Below are positions 44,550 to 56,921 of a stretch of 64,000 nucleotides of DNA, piece by piece. The stretch's first letter is position 1; each line of letters opens with the position of its first letter. The notes beneath the pieces are model-generated. The model saw only the letters and a list, made by a program, of their open reading frames with translations, made no database searches and had not been told where the DNA came from. The stretch lies in contig JAQFVV010000021.1 in assembly GCA_028023455.1 (NCBI GenBank), forward strand, positions 8,648,853-8,712,852, written 5' to 3'. A program made the position numbers and the translations under genes. Source of the stretch: Epiperipatus broadwayi (Eukaryota; Onychophora; Udeonychophora; Euonychophora; Peripatidae).

Positions 44550-45370
44550 TTGGTTTCTTTGTTATATCTTGTCTGCCTTCAAATAATGGACTAGATCAGA
44601 TTCCATCTTATCTTGATCATTGAGTATTCATTGCCATGGGCCAATAAATCAAGAATAAACCAATAGGTGATGATATTTAGTGAATCCTATTGCTTTCATT
44701 ATGGATGAGGATTTGTTCATAAATACTCAATCAATTTGGAGATAAAATAACAATTGTGAAAGCTAAATAGCAGTTCACTAGTTGTCCACTTTACAATCGC
44801 ATATTTATATTATACATAAAATTGTTATATCTTCACCTGATATTCTTGCTGAGATATAGACTCTAGTTACCATGCAATTATAAAAGAAAAGACAACAGGT
44901 GCCCTTGTAAGTTTATCTACCATTTTCAGCTACACTGTGACAGTTTGCCTTGTAAGTAAGTACAGTGAAATTTCTGGCTGTTCTGTGACAGCTTGCTTAA
45001 TGTCTGATTTAGATTCTAGCAGCTTTTAGTCCTCAGTGTTGATTTTCCTCATTGTTTTAACCATATAGTGGACAACCAGAATAGTGATGTTCTATTTTGA
45101 CAGTAGTTGTAAGATCATCCAAAAAGATTGACTATTTATGGGCAGATCTTCATCCACAATGAGAGCAATCAAATTCAGTGAACATCATATGCTTATTGCC
45201 CATTCTTGCCATTGAACATAAGTTATCTACTTATATATACATTGGTCCATGGCAAAGAATGCTCAATCCAATCAAGATAAGATGTAATATGGACTAGTTT
45301 ACTATTTGAATGCAAGGTAAGATAATATGGGTTTCTTGATGCAAAATCTTATTGTTTTTTCTATACTGAG
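44550..45370. repeat. Large imperfect inverted repeat, about 0.8 kb
   Basis: Left arm blocks: gtctgccttcaaataatgga, ctagatcagattccatctta, tcttgatcattgagtattca, ttgccatgggccaa, and gttcactagttgtccacttt. Right arm blocks are their complements: aaccatatagtggacaacca, ttggtccatggcaaagaat, gctcaatccaatcaagataa, 'gatgtaatatggactag' and atttgaatgcaaggtaag. The spacer is near 44830-45050. It looks like a fold-back transposon relic. The termini are not clear. Confidence 0.6.
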
Positions 45371-45574
45371 ATTTGGAATCATTTATCTCTGGAGTCTATC
45401 ATGTTTCTGTTGCACCAAAGTGAGAAAAGCAAAATGATATAAGTTCACTAAATTAATTTTTATATATCTATATATAAATTGTATTATCATAGTTGGAGTG
45501 TTTTGTTGTTTTTTTTTGGTAAAAATAACTTAATATTAACAGCAAATAAGGCTGTGTGTTTGAAAATGAAGGTT

Positions 45575-45965
45575 TTTAAAAAATGTGTTTAACCAAGTTT
45601 GTATTTATACAACTGAGACATGGATGCTTAATAGAAGAGCAATACAGAAATTTCAGATATTGAATAAAGTATGGAGAGAGTAGTAACAAGAAAAGATTGA
45701 AAATGCAATACATGGGTAAAAGGTGTTAATGACATCATTGAAAAAATTAAAAAAAAGTGAAGTGGAGTTGGGCTAGACATATTACTAGAAGAGATGATAA
45801 TAGATGGGCAATTAAAATCTGGGATTCTAAGAGATTAAAAATACCCAGAAAGAGACCACATGTGAGATGGATGGAAAAGAGAGACTAATGATCGGAGAAA
45901 ATGGGTTGAACTTGGAGAGACCTATCCGACAATGGATTGACAATGGTGGATGATAATGATGATTA
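45575..45965 (+). pseudogene. LINE reverse-transcriptase C-terminal region (copy E)
   Basis: It is the same family as 42917-43400 but on the plus strand. Translated fragments are WSWARHITRRDDNRWAIKIW, SKRLKIPRKRPHVRWMEKRD and TWRDLSDNGLTMVDDN in shifted frames, ending in a gatgataatgatgat tail. It has multiple stops and shifts. The upstream end corresponds to ETWMLNRRAIQKFQI. Confidence 0.75.
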
Positions 45966-46439
45966 TATATTCATATATGTACAAATATTGATAAGACTTT
46001 TATTTATCTGCTTACTTTTTTCAATATATTTTTTGTCTTTTATTTTTTAATGTAATAAAGTTATCAAATTTTATTGTTGGTTTTTAGATTATCACGGGAG
46101 ATATTCATTTTCAGAGAGAAATAAATGTATTGAGTATTTATTATATTTCTTAGCTCAAACATATTAAAATTTTCATTTAGTTATTTTTTTATTCCCTATT
46201 TTAAGAGAGCAAATTTGTTATAGGAGGAGGAGGCGGAGGGGGTAAATACAGATTTCAAATCTACACAGAATAACCAACAAAAATATCTATAATTAATTTA
46301 AATAAAGAAAAAGAAAAAATGCTCTAATGTAACAAAAAAAGAGCATAAAAAATGGGAATTTAAAAATATTTATGGGAATTTAAAAATATTACTTTATATA
46401 TATATAAGTTGTATACAATGAATTATTAGTATTATTAAG

Positions 46440-46610
46440 AGAGATTTTAAATTCAAGTGTGTTTTACGTACCTGGAGTCTAGCACGAAATACGTTTATTG
46501 AAGATCATTTATCTTTTTCACATGGGTGTGTAGTCTTGTATATCGGTTATATGAGTGGGTGGCTGAAGGGAGCTTGAAAGTCTGGGTTCAAATCCTCTAT
46601 ATTATATTAG
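46440..46610 (+). repeat. tRNA-like repeat, single partial unit
   Basis: It contains cctggagtctagcac, 'gatcatttatctttttcacatg', gttatatgagtgggtggctg and the B box-like ctgggttcaaatcc. It is the same family as the tandem units at 7255, 53940 and 56926, here as one partial unit in plus orientation. Confidence 0.6.
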
Positions 46611-46802
46611 ATCTGTGAATGCTTCTAAATGTTACCACATACGTAAAACAAAGATCATATTTGAAAAATTAACATCACAATAAAAAACTTATTATGCTTG
46701 TTTAGTATTTTATTTTTATCCAAATTCATATATAATAAAGTTTGGCAATAAGTTGGAATCATTTGTGTTAAGTTTGCAGTTAAGTGGATTAATTCTCTTC
46801 AC

Positions 46803-46816
46803 CCCCCCCCCCCCCG
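46803..46816. repeat. Poly-C tract
   Basis: A run of about 14 C (caccccc...ccgg) stands out in this AT-rich DNA and is unrelated to neighbouring repeats. Confidence 0.9.
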
Positions 46817-47329
46817 GAACATTACGATTATTTTTAATTGCAAAAAGTTAATTCATAATAGTATTAATTTAATATGGTTATAATTTTATTAAGTATTTAT
46901 ATTTTATTGCGATCTCTTTTGGAAAGAACAATTTAATTGATATAAAAGATTAAATAACAGTACTTCGAAAACAAATATAGTATTGATGCATCGAAGCTAA
47001 AGAAGAAAAATGTCATTTTGTAAAAACCCGTTAATTACCACCCATTTGCAAACAGAATTATGAAGTAATTATAATTATTGCTTACAAATCTAAAAGAATA
47101 CTGTTCCACATGCTTACTAACATATAAAAATACGTATTAAAGTGTGAAAAATTTCACATTAAAACTAAAATCATATACTAGATCGCATGTCAAATCTACA
47201 TTCAAAACGAGAAATTAACGTAGTTGCCGCGATTAGTTAAAACCTTATGACAGACATTTCTAGTTGATTAAATTTTTAATATATATATAATCGATTTTTG
47301 TAATTATATGCTATATAAATTGTTTTACA

Positions 47330-47835
47330 TAGAGGCAAAACTACATACAGTAGACCATTCAGTGCAAGCCAGAGTAATCAATGAATCGTCCATGATCCCC
47401 AGACTGTTTTCTAGTTTGTGGCTTTCATCAGTGAAGAACCTTGGATCTGCACTTCGATCTTAGGATTTAAGGCAACCCTTCAGCAGGCACATTTTATCTT
47501 ATTAGCTAACTATATAAAGCTTTGAGTCCAAAATGAAAACATAATTATGTTTTCAATTCAAGCTCATTAGTTTGTATGGTCATATAGATCAGATCTCAGT
47601 TCAGCATTCATAATTTTTGCTGTCTCAGATCCAAGGTTACTCATTGATGAAAAAATAGTTTGGAGATATTGAATGAGTATGCACTAGATAGAGATTTTAT
47701 GCACAAACCTTCCTGTATCAATTGATTACTCTGGCTTGCACTGAGTGGTGCTACTGTATAGAGAGTTTTCCCTCTGTATAAACAGTTTGTGTAAGCATAA
47801 AGAAAAGGGATAATATAATGTTTAGTGATTTAATA
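47330..47835. mobile_element. Fold-back family 1, longest copy with hammerhead halves on both strands
   Basis: The left half runs inward from ggcaaaactacatacagtag through 'gtgcaagccagagtaatcaatg' and a minus-strand hammerhead segment (47389-47465). The centre is the palindrome GAAAACATAATTATGTTTTC (47535-47554). The right half has a plus-strand hammerhead remnant (TTGATGA at 47644), then 'tatgcactagatagagatttta' and cttgcactgagtggtgctac. It ends with the inner and outer arms, ending gtttagtgatttaa. This copy shows the ancestral design of a near-symmetrical hairpin element. The other copies look like halves or deletions of it. Confidence 0.7.
47389..47465 (-). ncRNA. Hammerhead-like motif, minus strand
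   Basis: On the minus strand: upstream AGATCCAAGGTTCTTCA, then CTGATGA (47425-47431), AAGCCACAAACTA, GAAAA, CAGTCTGGGGAT and catgga. Stem I pairs TCTTCA with TGGGGA (two G-U pairs), with a possible outer ATCCA/TGGAC helix. Stem II is damaged and GAAAA-CAG replaces GAAACTAG, so this copy is probably weak or inactive. Confidence 0.4.
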
Positions 47836-47839
47836 ACTT

Positions 47840-50215
47840 GTTTTGTTTGCTGTAATTATGTGCAATGCTATTTTTTGAAAGATGTATCATTTGTTTGTAA
47901 TATCATTAGTGAATCCATTCTCATTTAATATCATATCTTGATGTTACTTAAAATTAGTGTTTGCTTGGATGTAATCATTTGGCTAACAATTGTATATAAA
48001 TGTTAATAAACATATTTGATAAATAAAAAAACACATTGATTTAATTTTGTATTCTAATGCAAATGTTTAAATAAGGAAATGTAATTACTACAAATGGTTT
48101 AAAACAGTGTCAGCCTGTAAAATTTTTAAACAGAGATATTGCTCTTACAGTATGTTGATCAAAATGTAAACCAGAAAACAAAACTGGGTATTTCTAATTT
48201 CACAACACAAGGCATTTTATTTTTCCATACTAATTATTGATAAAAAGATATCTATTTTTTGTTTTTACTATTTGTTTGACAAATAATATCTAAAGTAGAT
48301 CAACTTTTACTTTTTATTCAACTTTTTCATCTACTGTCAGTTGGAAAAGTGTAATTTTTATATATATCTTCAACAATAACACCCATCTCATAAATATTTT
48401 CAGTAATATTTATTTTATCATTTTGTTAAATTTTTCCAAAATAAATATTTATGAATATTAAAATTATGAGATAAAAACAGAACATTTTATTTCTCATCCT
48501 AAATGCAAATAATAAAAATGTATTTACTCTGAAGAGAAACTAGAATAGATAAACATATACTCCAATAACTATTGATTCTGGAGGAGGGAGCAGCTTCAAT
48601 GATGCTAATTGAAAACCTTGATAAAAACAAATGCATCTTCTTTAAACATGCTGATATTATCCAGATATGAAATTTCTGCACTGCCATAATTAACAGCATC
48701 TTTGAATGGAATCTAAGCATTGCTTAACTATTTCTTTTAAAAAGTTTAATTACATGCATTTCCATAATAATAACATAAAATATTGAGTGATTGTTATATT
48801 ATTAATATTTTCAAACACAAATTTAATAATTGATTTTTTTCTGGGGGTTCTGCAGTGCAACAGTGCTCTTGGACCACCATTGCTTTAAAATAAATGTGAT
48901 ACCATGTAATTTTTTATCTACCAACAGTTATTAGATTGTGACTCACTCAGTTCTATATCAACTCTTTAACGGATCTAACTTCAGCTATATTTATGGTGAT
49001 TCAGTTGTTTTGGATTAAATTTACTCTCATGTGATTATCTTTACATTCATTTGCTGGTTATATTTATTTATTTTGACCATTTAAAACTTAAGAAGTCTGT
49101 ATCATACAGAGAATCTAATCCAATCAAGTTGATAATGTTCCTGAATGGTAGTTTTTTGTTCTTGGATTCAAGAGTACTTGTAAAATCTTCTTAGGGAATC
49201 ACTCTTTTGATTAAATTTCAAAAATTAAATATGTATTTTATCTAATGTGTTTATATATTTATAATTATCTTCTCAAAATATTTGTGAAATATTTATTTTT
49301 TAGACAAAAAAAAAAAAAACAAGTCCAGAAAAATGTAATAATATGCAACAAAAGGCTGTTTTCTGAGATAAGATACATCTCCATAATCACTGTAGCAGTG
49401 TTTTTTGTCATTCTTTAATAATTATAAGTAGAATTTTAAATTCTAAATAGAAATTTTATTGCTTTAAGATGTCTTGGCAATAACCCATTTAGATTTTAAA
49501 AATAGATTTAAAACAAATTTTGTTATATTCATAAAAAAGGAAAATTATCAGTAGTCAGTAACAATAAAAACTTGTATTCTGGTTGTATATTTTAGTTTAT
49601 TACTTTTTTCTCGATATTTACAAAGTTGAAATATTATTTTGAGAATGTATTTTATTTGCTAACTTATATCTTTAACAGATAGTTTAAAACTATGGAAATA
49701 TAGTTTATAATAAAGGTTTAATATTTAATATTAAAAGTTGAAAACTTAATCCAAACAGTCATTAGGGGTTGTCAGAAAAATGTAAACTATTAAAAGATTA
49801 ATGAACTATGTAAACCATTATATAACTAATAACAATATTTAGAATTTTTACAATCATATTGATATATATGATTTTTTTAAATTTAAGTTTCCGCAAATAA
49901 CAACAACCACTTACAAAAAGTTAGGGATATTTCAACTTCAAAAAATAAAAAAATATATAAATTTATAAATATACATTTTATAGTAAATATATAAATAAGT
50001 CTATAAAATACAAGCACATCCCTTTTTAAAAAGATCTAGTCCTTCACATTATTTGTTTGATATTTTGAAAAGTTGTTTAATTTCAGCAGCAAACATTTCT
50101 TTTTTTAAAAATGACATTTATTTTAATTGTAACTTTCCATTGTATTATATTTTCAGTCATTTTTTCTAAATGAAATCAACTAAAACTGTATTTCATTAGT
50201 GTATTTTTGAGGTGA
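47840..50215. other. Gene-free AT-rich stretch
   Basis: The 73-codon minus frame at 48499-48720 has no recognisable domain. A poly-A run lies at about 49305-49319. No mobile element is recognised. Confidence 0.4.
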
Positions 50216-50224
50216 TTTTTATAA

Positions 50225-50450
50225 TATAAAATAGGACATTAGATCCAAAGATCTATATGTAGTGCTCTCAGATCCAAAGTTTCTTGCTGATGAAAGTGTA
50301 AGGCAGAAACTAGTCTGGGGATATTGGATAAGTAGATATTAGATATAGATTTTATGCACAAACTTCTAAAATTTATTAATTACAAAGGCTCACACCAGGT
50401 AGCACTATTGTATGAAGAGTTGCTATTATTTTAATAGCTTGTGTAAGATT
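50225..50450 (+). mobile_element. Fold-back family 1, half element with hammerhead core
   Basis: It begins near aggacattagatccaaagatc and includes the hammerhead segment at 50270-50330. It continues with 'gtagatattagatatagatttt', 'cacaaacttctaaaatttatt' and 'ctcacaccaggtagcactattg'. It ends with tatgaagagttgct...ttttaatagcttgtg. Only the right half is present. Confidence 0.65.
50270..50330 (+). ncRNA. Hammerhead-like motif
   Basis: CTGATGA (50287-50293) and GAAAC (50306-50310) are both intact, followed by TAGTC and TGGGGATA. The outer stem I helix ATCCA (about 50272-50276) with TGGAT (after gatat) is present, as is TCTTG/TGGGG inner pairing with wobbles. Stem II (AAGTGTAAGGC) does not pair properly, which argues against present activity. 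Confidence 0.42.
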
Positions 50451-50459
50451 TGAAATATA

Positions 50460-51145
50460 GATATTCTTATACCTGGAACTTAATTGTATATACAGGTGAT
50501 TTGAACTCAGACTTTCAAGCAACCTTGAACTATCTACACTATCTCATTACTGACATGATCACACATGGTTGCTTGACAGTTGAGTTCAAATCCCCTATAT
50601 TTACTATTAAATTCCAGCTATAATAATGTATTTCAAATCTTATACATTAAGCTGCATTCTGTCTATCCCTCTTCTATATATTTATATGGATACTGTCTTA
50701 TACATGAGGTGTCAGAGTGACTTGAGGCCAACATGGGCATAGCAACAATCTTGGCATCCACATGGGATTTGGGCATTCTACCATCAGATTCTCAATGGTA
50801 TGGCTGGCTGAAGAGTTGAAGGTTTGAATAGATTGAAGTATGTCCATTAAAGTATGTAAATTTGCTATCTTAATATAAACTGAGCACTGATTATATATAT
50901 ATATATATATATATGCAGAAGATGATAATCTGGACTAACTGATGAGTATTGGTTTAGCATGAACTATATATATTGGTGATTATTTATCTTTTCTACATGG
51001 GTGTGGTCATGTGTATCAGTAGTATGAGATAGTGTGGATAGTTGAAGATTTCTTGAAAATCTGAGTTCAAATCCCCTATATTTAATAGCTTGTGTAAGCA
51101 TAGGAAATGGTGGTCATGTGATTTTTTTTGTGGTTTATCAGTTTT
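50460..51145. repeat. tRNA-like repeat units in both orientations, plus fold-back arm
   Basis: At 50490-50580 the minus-oriented head (gatttgaactcagactttca) meets a plus-oriented head (ttgagttcaaatcccctat, 50579 onward), forming a short inverted junction. A longer plus-oriented unit follows: 'gtcttatacatgaggtgtcagagtgactt', 'gttgaaggtttgaatagattgaag', TA array 50891-50913, and ctgagttcaaatcccctat at 51061. From 51085 a family 1 outer arm (gcttgtgtaagcataggaaa, tggtcatgtga) is appended. Confidence 0.6.
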
Positions 51146-51534
51146 TTTGTTGTTTTGAACATAATAATTGCCTTTGGCAATTGTCTTCAACATGAAATAT
51201 ATATTAAGGTTATATTTAATATGTCCAAGATTTTATTCATATATGTATAAGTTATAATACTTTTAACTTATTAAATTCTGATTTTAATATATATTATACT
51301 GAAAACAATATTATTAAATATCTAAAAAACTATTTAAATACTTTAACTTGTCTGCATTTGCATGTTTTTCCATTTTTTCTCTAATTACAATTTGAGTTAA
51401 TAGTTCAACATTTTCTTTTAGTATTACAATCTTTATTCATCATTATGAAACAATAAATCATATTTGATTTATTAGAAATATAAGTTACAACAAAAAAAAT
51501 TCTAAAAAATCATATTTGAACTTTTAAAAAATCA

Positions 51535-51705
51535 GTGATTACCATTTCTTATGCTAGCTCATAACTGTTATGAAAACAGGCAAAACTCTCTATACAGTAG
51601 TGCCTCTCAGTTCACAAGCCTTATGACATCCATTGATTACTCTGGCTTACACTGAGTGGCTTTTCTGTATGAAGAGTTTTGGCAGTTTTAATAACTTTTT
51701 AAATA
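51535..51705. mobile_element. Fold-back family 1, short copy without hammerhead
   Basis: Outer arm atcagtgattaccatttctt, inner arm caggcaaaactctctataca, then an internal deletion to tgacatccattgattactct and the inverted inner arm (tgtatgaagagttttggcag). The sequence acttttaaa at the left flank and actttttaaa at the right flank may be an imperfect target duplication. Confidence 0.65.
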
Positions 51706-52910
51706 CAGGAAAAAAAGTGAAATAAAATAAAATATGTAATTACAACAATTATATTTATCTTAATAACAAAATGTTTGTACACTAAATTTCATTTTTTAAA
51801 TAACAATGAATTATTCATAAAGTCATCGCAAAGATATATAATTCTATTCTAAAAATTAAAATAGTATTTATAATTATCAGAATATCACAAAAGTTTATAG
51901 AATTTAGTGATAGTAGTTTCTTCTTATAGATACCTCAAATTTCTTACAGGTATTCTTAAAAATGGAACATATTTCAAAAAAATGTAGATGTAAATTAATA
52001 TTTTTTAATAGTTACCATAAAATATTTTGCAAAAATAATCATAAATATTTAAATAAGCTACAGAAACAATTATTTTGTGCATTACTACCACCAATCAATG
52101 AGAAGTTTACATGTTTGTTTATATGCTCAAGATCAAAGAATCTCCCATCCAGCTATCTTCTAGGATTATGTCAGCTCTTTTGTAGTTTTTTCTATAAACT
52201 GATTTGTAGGATACTGCCATCTTCAGAGTTTTTTTTGAACTAATAAATCAATATTTATTTTATTCCCATGTTTTGCCATCAAATGATATAAAACCAGCAT
52301 AATAGTAGTGAAGATAGCTGCAAGACAGTAATTAAAAGCCAAAGCACAACAGTGCCACCACAAAGATCTGTGATAAACTGGATCTTAAAATCACTGAATT
52401 AAATTAGATATAAGAACTGTGTATTTAATAAAAAGTAATAGAAATACATCAATTAGATAATAAATTATTTTGCACCAAGTATAGTGAAAGAACCAATGTG
52501 TTTATTTTCCTGTCTGTTCAGCAATATAGTTATTATAGGTAATTGTATTATGGTTATGCATATATTAATTTTTACATTCGGTGGTAATTTTATTTTAATG
52601 ATATATAAATTTAATTTATTATGCAAATTGATAAAATAGCATACTATAATTTGTAAATTAATGACATAATTAGTTTATTAAATTCTTATAATGTAGTTTT
52701 AAAAGTGAAGGATCAATATAAAATATTTTGAGAAGATGAAAAGCAGTAATAAATTACTAATAGTGATAAAAACATGTTATCACTTGGCAATTATAATGAG
52801 AAACCTACTTATTTAATGTGTCATAAGACAGATAATTTAACATAAGTATGAATCCTATTACTACTTAGAATGATTACTATGTTTAATGAAACTTATATAA
52901 TTTTAATAAC
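51706..52910. other. AT-rich sequence with one unsupported open frame
   Basis: The frame at 51962-52243 encodes 93 residues with several Cys and Lys but no domain I recognise. Composition is consistent with noncoding DNA. I do not call it a gene. Confidence 0.35.
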
Positions 52911-52914
52911 ATAG

Positions 52915-53255
52915 TATAGTTGCAAACTCTCCAGACAGTAGTGTCACCTAATGCAAATCATAGTAACCAATGAATGGAAGGTTTGCACATAAAATCCTTT
53001 TCTCTTGCATACTTATCCAATATATTCAGACTAGATTGAGCATCAGTGAGAAAGCTTGGATCTAAGAGCACTACATCTAGATCTTAGGATCTAATACAAT
53101 CCTCCAGCAAACATCTTTTACCTTTTAGTTAACTATAAAGCTATGGCTTGTACTGAGTGGTGCTACTTTATGGAGAGATTGTCATCATTTTAATAGTTTG
53201 TGTAAACATAGGAAAAGGTAATCATGTGACATTTTCATGGTTTTATAACATATAA
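52915..53255 (-). mobile_element. Fold-back family 1, diverged copy
   Basis: Left: gcaaactctccagacagtag, then taaccaatgaatggaaggtt and tattcagactagattgagca. The last is a minus-strand hammerhead remnant whose CTGATG is recognisable as catcag. Right: 'tggcttgtactgagtggtgctac', tatggagagattgtc and the outer arm gtaatcatgtgac. The core GAAA is missing. Confidence 0.6.
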
Positions 53256-53796
53256 TATAATTTAAGTTTACATTAAAATTAACAATAGCAAATATGTTAA
53301 ATAACAGAAGGCATCTATACATTAACTTATATATACATATTTATAATCTATACAATTTTATTTTAAAAAAATTAAATATATCTAATTTGTCCTTAAAGTG
53401 ACAATCTATAGATTTATGGTTGAATAAAAATATTGCTACGTTCAAATTCAGATTAAGAAAATATATTTGCAGATATTTAACTATTCTCAAAAATGATTAT
53501 ATCAATTTTTTTTAATGTAAGGTAGTCCAAAATTGTTGATAGTTAATATTATGTATATACATAAATATTACAAATAAGGGAGAATAAATTCTATTTTGGT
53601 TTGGGGTTAGGGTTGTTTAAGAACTTGGCAGCCTTGATGAAGACAGCTTCCTCAAAATTGATTCCATGAGGTATATACTTTTACGATCTACAATTCAGAA
53701 ATTGTTCATTATATATAATATGTAATATTTTAATTTTTTAAGGAGCTATTAATGTATTATAACTTACAGCTTTTAAATATATTAATTACATAATTG

Positions 53797-53800
<4 letters not shown>

Positions 53801-53849
<49 letters not shown>
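53801..53849. repeat. (AT)n microsatellite, about 49 bp
   Basis: An uninterrupted AT dinucleotide run. The flanks tgattt and aaattt extend the symmetry slightly. Confidence 0.9.
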
Positions 53850-53852
<3 letters not shown>

Positions 53853-53939
53853 TTATACAAACAAAATAAATTACATTTTATAATAATATTCAAAATTAAC
53901 AACAATAAAAATATTTTAATTAACTGACATATACCATTC

Positions 53940-54100
53940 ATTTAAATATAGGGGATTTGAACACAGATTTTCAAACTCTTTTCAGCCACCCACTCTACCT
54001 CATACAATCAATATACATCACCACAGACATGTGAATCTCCAATATATGCATTTTATGCTAAACCAGCACTCATCAGTTGGTCTAGATCATCATCTCACAT

Positions 54101-54147
<47 letters not shown>

Positions 54148-54743
54148 CATTGCTCAATTTATATTAGATAGAAAATCTCACTTTAATGGACAGGTTTTAA
54201 ACTACTCCATCTAACAACTCTTCATCCATTCATACTATTGAAAATCTTAAGATGGAATGACCCAATTCCTTGTTAATGCCAATATTATTGTCTTGCCCAT
54301 ATTCAAGTCACTCTGATCTTTCATGTATAATACCTTGTCCATTTAAATACAAAGAAGAGAGATGTGCAGGAGATAGTCTATTTTATATACCTGGAGTCTT
54401 GATGTAATGTAGGATTTTGTGCACAGACTTTCAAGCTCCCTTTAGCTATCCACTCTATCTCGTACAAATGATTCTCATGACCACACACATGTGAAAAAGA
54501 TAAATGATCTCCAATATACATATTTAGTGCTGAATCAGTACTGTCATTTGGTCCAGATAATTATCTCCCACACATATGTGTATAATCAGTGCTGGGTTTA
54601 TAATAAAATAGCAAATGTTCACATTTTAATTGATAGTCTTCAATCTACTTTGCCCTCCAACTTTTCAACCATTTATACCATTAAAAATCTGATGATGAAA
54701 TACCCAAATCCCTTGTTAATGCCAATATTATTGCCATACCTAT
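53940..54743 (-). repeat. Two tandem tRNA-like units, cut by the LTR-like insertion
   Basis: Unit 1 starts with ggggatttgaacacagattt (53950) and includes gaatctccaatatatgcatt and a CA/TA array at 54099-54145. Unit 2 starts near 54375 with cctggagtcttgatg and repeats the same blocks (cacacatgtgaaaaagataa, gatctccaatatacat). It is interrupted at 54743 by the LTR-like element. An 85-codon frame here is a by-product of the repeat. Confidence 0.7.
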
Positions 54744-56610
54744 TGTAACGAGCACAGACGATGTTACATTGTGTTTTTATTATTAAACATGAAATTAAAA
54801 TAAAAAGTTCGCATTTAAAATTTTTCTTTAAGAATTAAAAATTGAAATTAAATATCATCTTAAAATCGTATATATAAATTGCACAGATAAAAAAAAAAAA
54901 AATTATTAAACGAAAACTTTATTAAAGAAAAAGTGTTTTAAAACTAAATTTTCAGTAGAGATTTAAAGATAAAAATATATCTTTAAGTTTGAAAACACAT
55001 TAATTAATCAGAAATGGAAATGATTGTTTTAAATTAGAAATGTAAACTAGCCTTGGGCATTTAAATGTAAAAACATCGGTCAGATAGGAGAGAAAAACAA
55101 TGGAATTGGACCTCAGCAAAAAGACCATCTCATCGATGATGCAATGTAAATTCAATCCTTCAAATTAATATAAAAGAACAAGTTTGAAAATTATTAAGGA
55201 TTATTGAGAGAGGACAGATATGTGTTAGTGCGGAAGTGAAGGAGAATGGATTGAAAAGATGCACTCTTCAATCCCTTCAGTTTTTCTAAGAAAGAAAGAG
55301 AAATGAACTATCGTTTTTCTACATTGAGGACCAGTTAAAGCAAAAACCTCCGGATGGATAAATAAATCGGCCAACAGAATACCAATCTTAGGACGGCATG
55401 GGAATTCATGTTCATGGCAAGCAACAGATAAAGATGAACTGTTTTAAACCGTAAGAACTTTATAAATAATGAACATTAAATTAAAACTTTCCATATTTAA
55501 ATGATTGCAATATTATCCTATCTGACCAACTTCATTTATTAATAATGTTATTTGATGTATTTCTTTTATATATATATATATTTAAAATCATTTCCATTTA
55601 TTTATTTTTTTTGTTCTTTTAAGTTTTTATTGTGATTTTTTTTTTTGTTAGACTAAACTATATAAATGTTAAACTTAAGTCGGGTGTGAATGGCTATATA
55701 GATTTGTAAAGCTATATTAGGGGAGGGTAATCTTAGGTTATTTGTTTTGTAGTTAGATTGGGTCAATGGATTGGATATATTGGTGTAATTGATAGATGTA
55801 GTACAGATTCACTATGGGCAGAATTGCTTCATATGCCGCACTCTCCCATTTTGCCTATGGAAGGAATTATAAGACACAGAATGCAGTTCCTTTCTATGGA
55901 GTTCTTTTTTTATTACTCTTCTTCACAGATAGATGTAATATTCCTATCTGACGAGAGGCAATTTCTTCTCTTAACTTTTTGGTGCTGCCGTATTTTGTAT
56001 TACATTGAATGCATCGATATATCAGATGAATTGACACCAGTTTGGCTGCGAATTTTTAGCCTAAGGTTAAATAGGGATAGAATGATTTATTTTCAAATGC
56101 AAATCTATGTAGTCTATTCATACTCGACACTAAATAAAAATGCATTAAATTTAAGTTGGGTATAGACGCTTGCATGGATTCGTTACCGGTTGATTATGTT
56201 TTTGGTTTTCATATTTGATCAAAATATATAGACATTCGATAAATAATCATACCTTACGGTGAGTATCTAAAATGTATTTATTCGGATCTCTTTTAAGTTA
56301 TTGTGTCACTGTGGTGTCTTATGATGAACACCCTGGGGTTTCTTGTATCCCCTATGCAATTGATGGTATCAATAATTTTGTATTTTGATCGTTTATGTTT
56401 ATTTTGAAATGTTTTTGACCGTTGTAATCTATATAACCGATCTGTACTCAACATATTAAAACAAGCTTTTATAATCCCATCTGTGTGAACTTAATTAAAA
56501 TGTAAACTTATAATATAATAGAAATTAAAATGTAAATTAAAATCTAAAGTAAAGTTAAAAATAATGTTAAATGTTAAAATGTAAACTGATACTAAAACAA
56601 TTTTCAATCT

Positions 56611-56648
<38 letters not shown>

Positions 56649-56921
56649 CATAAATAAATGTTTGTGTGTTAATTGCTGGCAGTGGCTTATTTTACTTTTT
56701 TAATATGAAATATAATTAGATAAGGTATTATATTATTAAATTTCTGCTATTCCACTGAGCTAGTGACATGGGCTAACGACCGGAATCAAAATAAAAAAAA
56801 ATAAAAAAAAAATTTTTTTTGACTTACGTATCTGCCTATTTTATAAATTTTTCTTGGTTCAAATGCCTAGATGGCGCCCTGTAGTGCAGATATGTTAAAT
56901 GTCCTTCTCCGGATCGTTACA
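54744..56921 (-). mobile_element. 2.2-kb LTR-like insertion (copy 2), TG...CA ends, 4-bp TSD
   Basis: It starts TGTAACGAGCACAG and ends CCGGATCGTTACA on the plus strand, giving a perfect 8-bp TGTAACGA/TCGTTACA terminal inversion. It is flanked by CTAT at 54740-54743 and 56922-56925. It is the inverted relative of 23200-25308 with high similarity across its length, for example around 55690-55790 and 56750-56890. It keeps CpG sites at the ends and is better preserved. The plus-strand frame at 55758-56165 and the sense frame in copy 1 lie on opposite element strands and neither is conserved, so I do not call a protein. A TA/TG microsatellite (56611-56649) is internal. I favour a solo LTR of a Ty3/Gypsy-type element. 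Confidence 0.78.

Noticed and set aside
53630-53665. TTGATGA...TCAAAA as another hammerhead.
   Set aside because: The first core base is changed, stem II and stem III cannot be formed convincingly, and it is not within a copy of the hammerhead-bearing families.
55758-56165. 135-codon open frame inside the LTR-like copy 2.
   Set aside because: It is antisense to the frame in copy 1 and shows no known motif, so chance openness inside a repeat is more likely.
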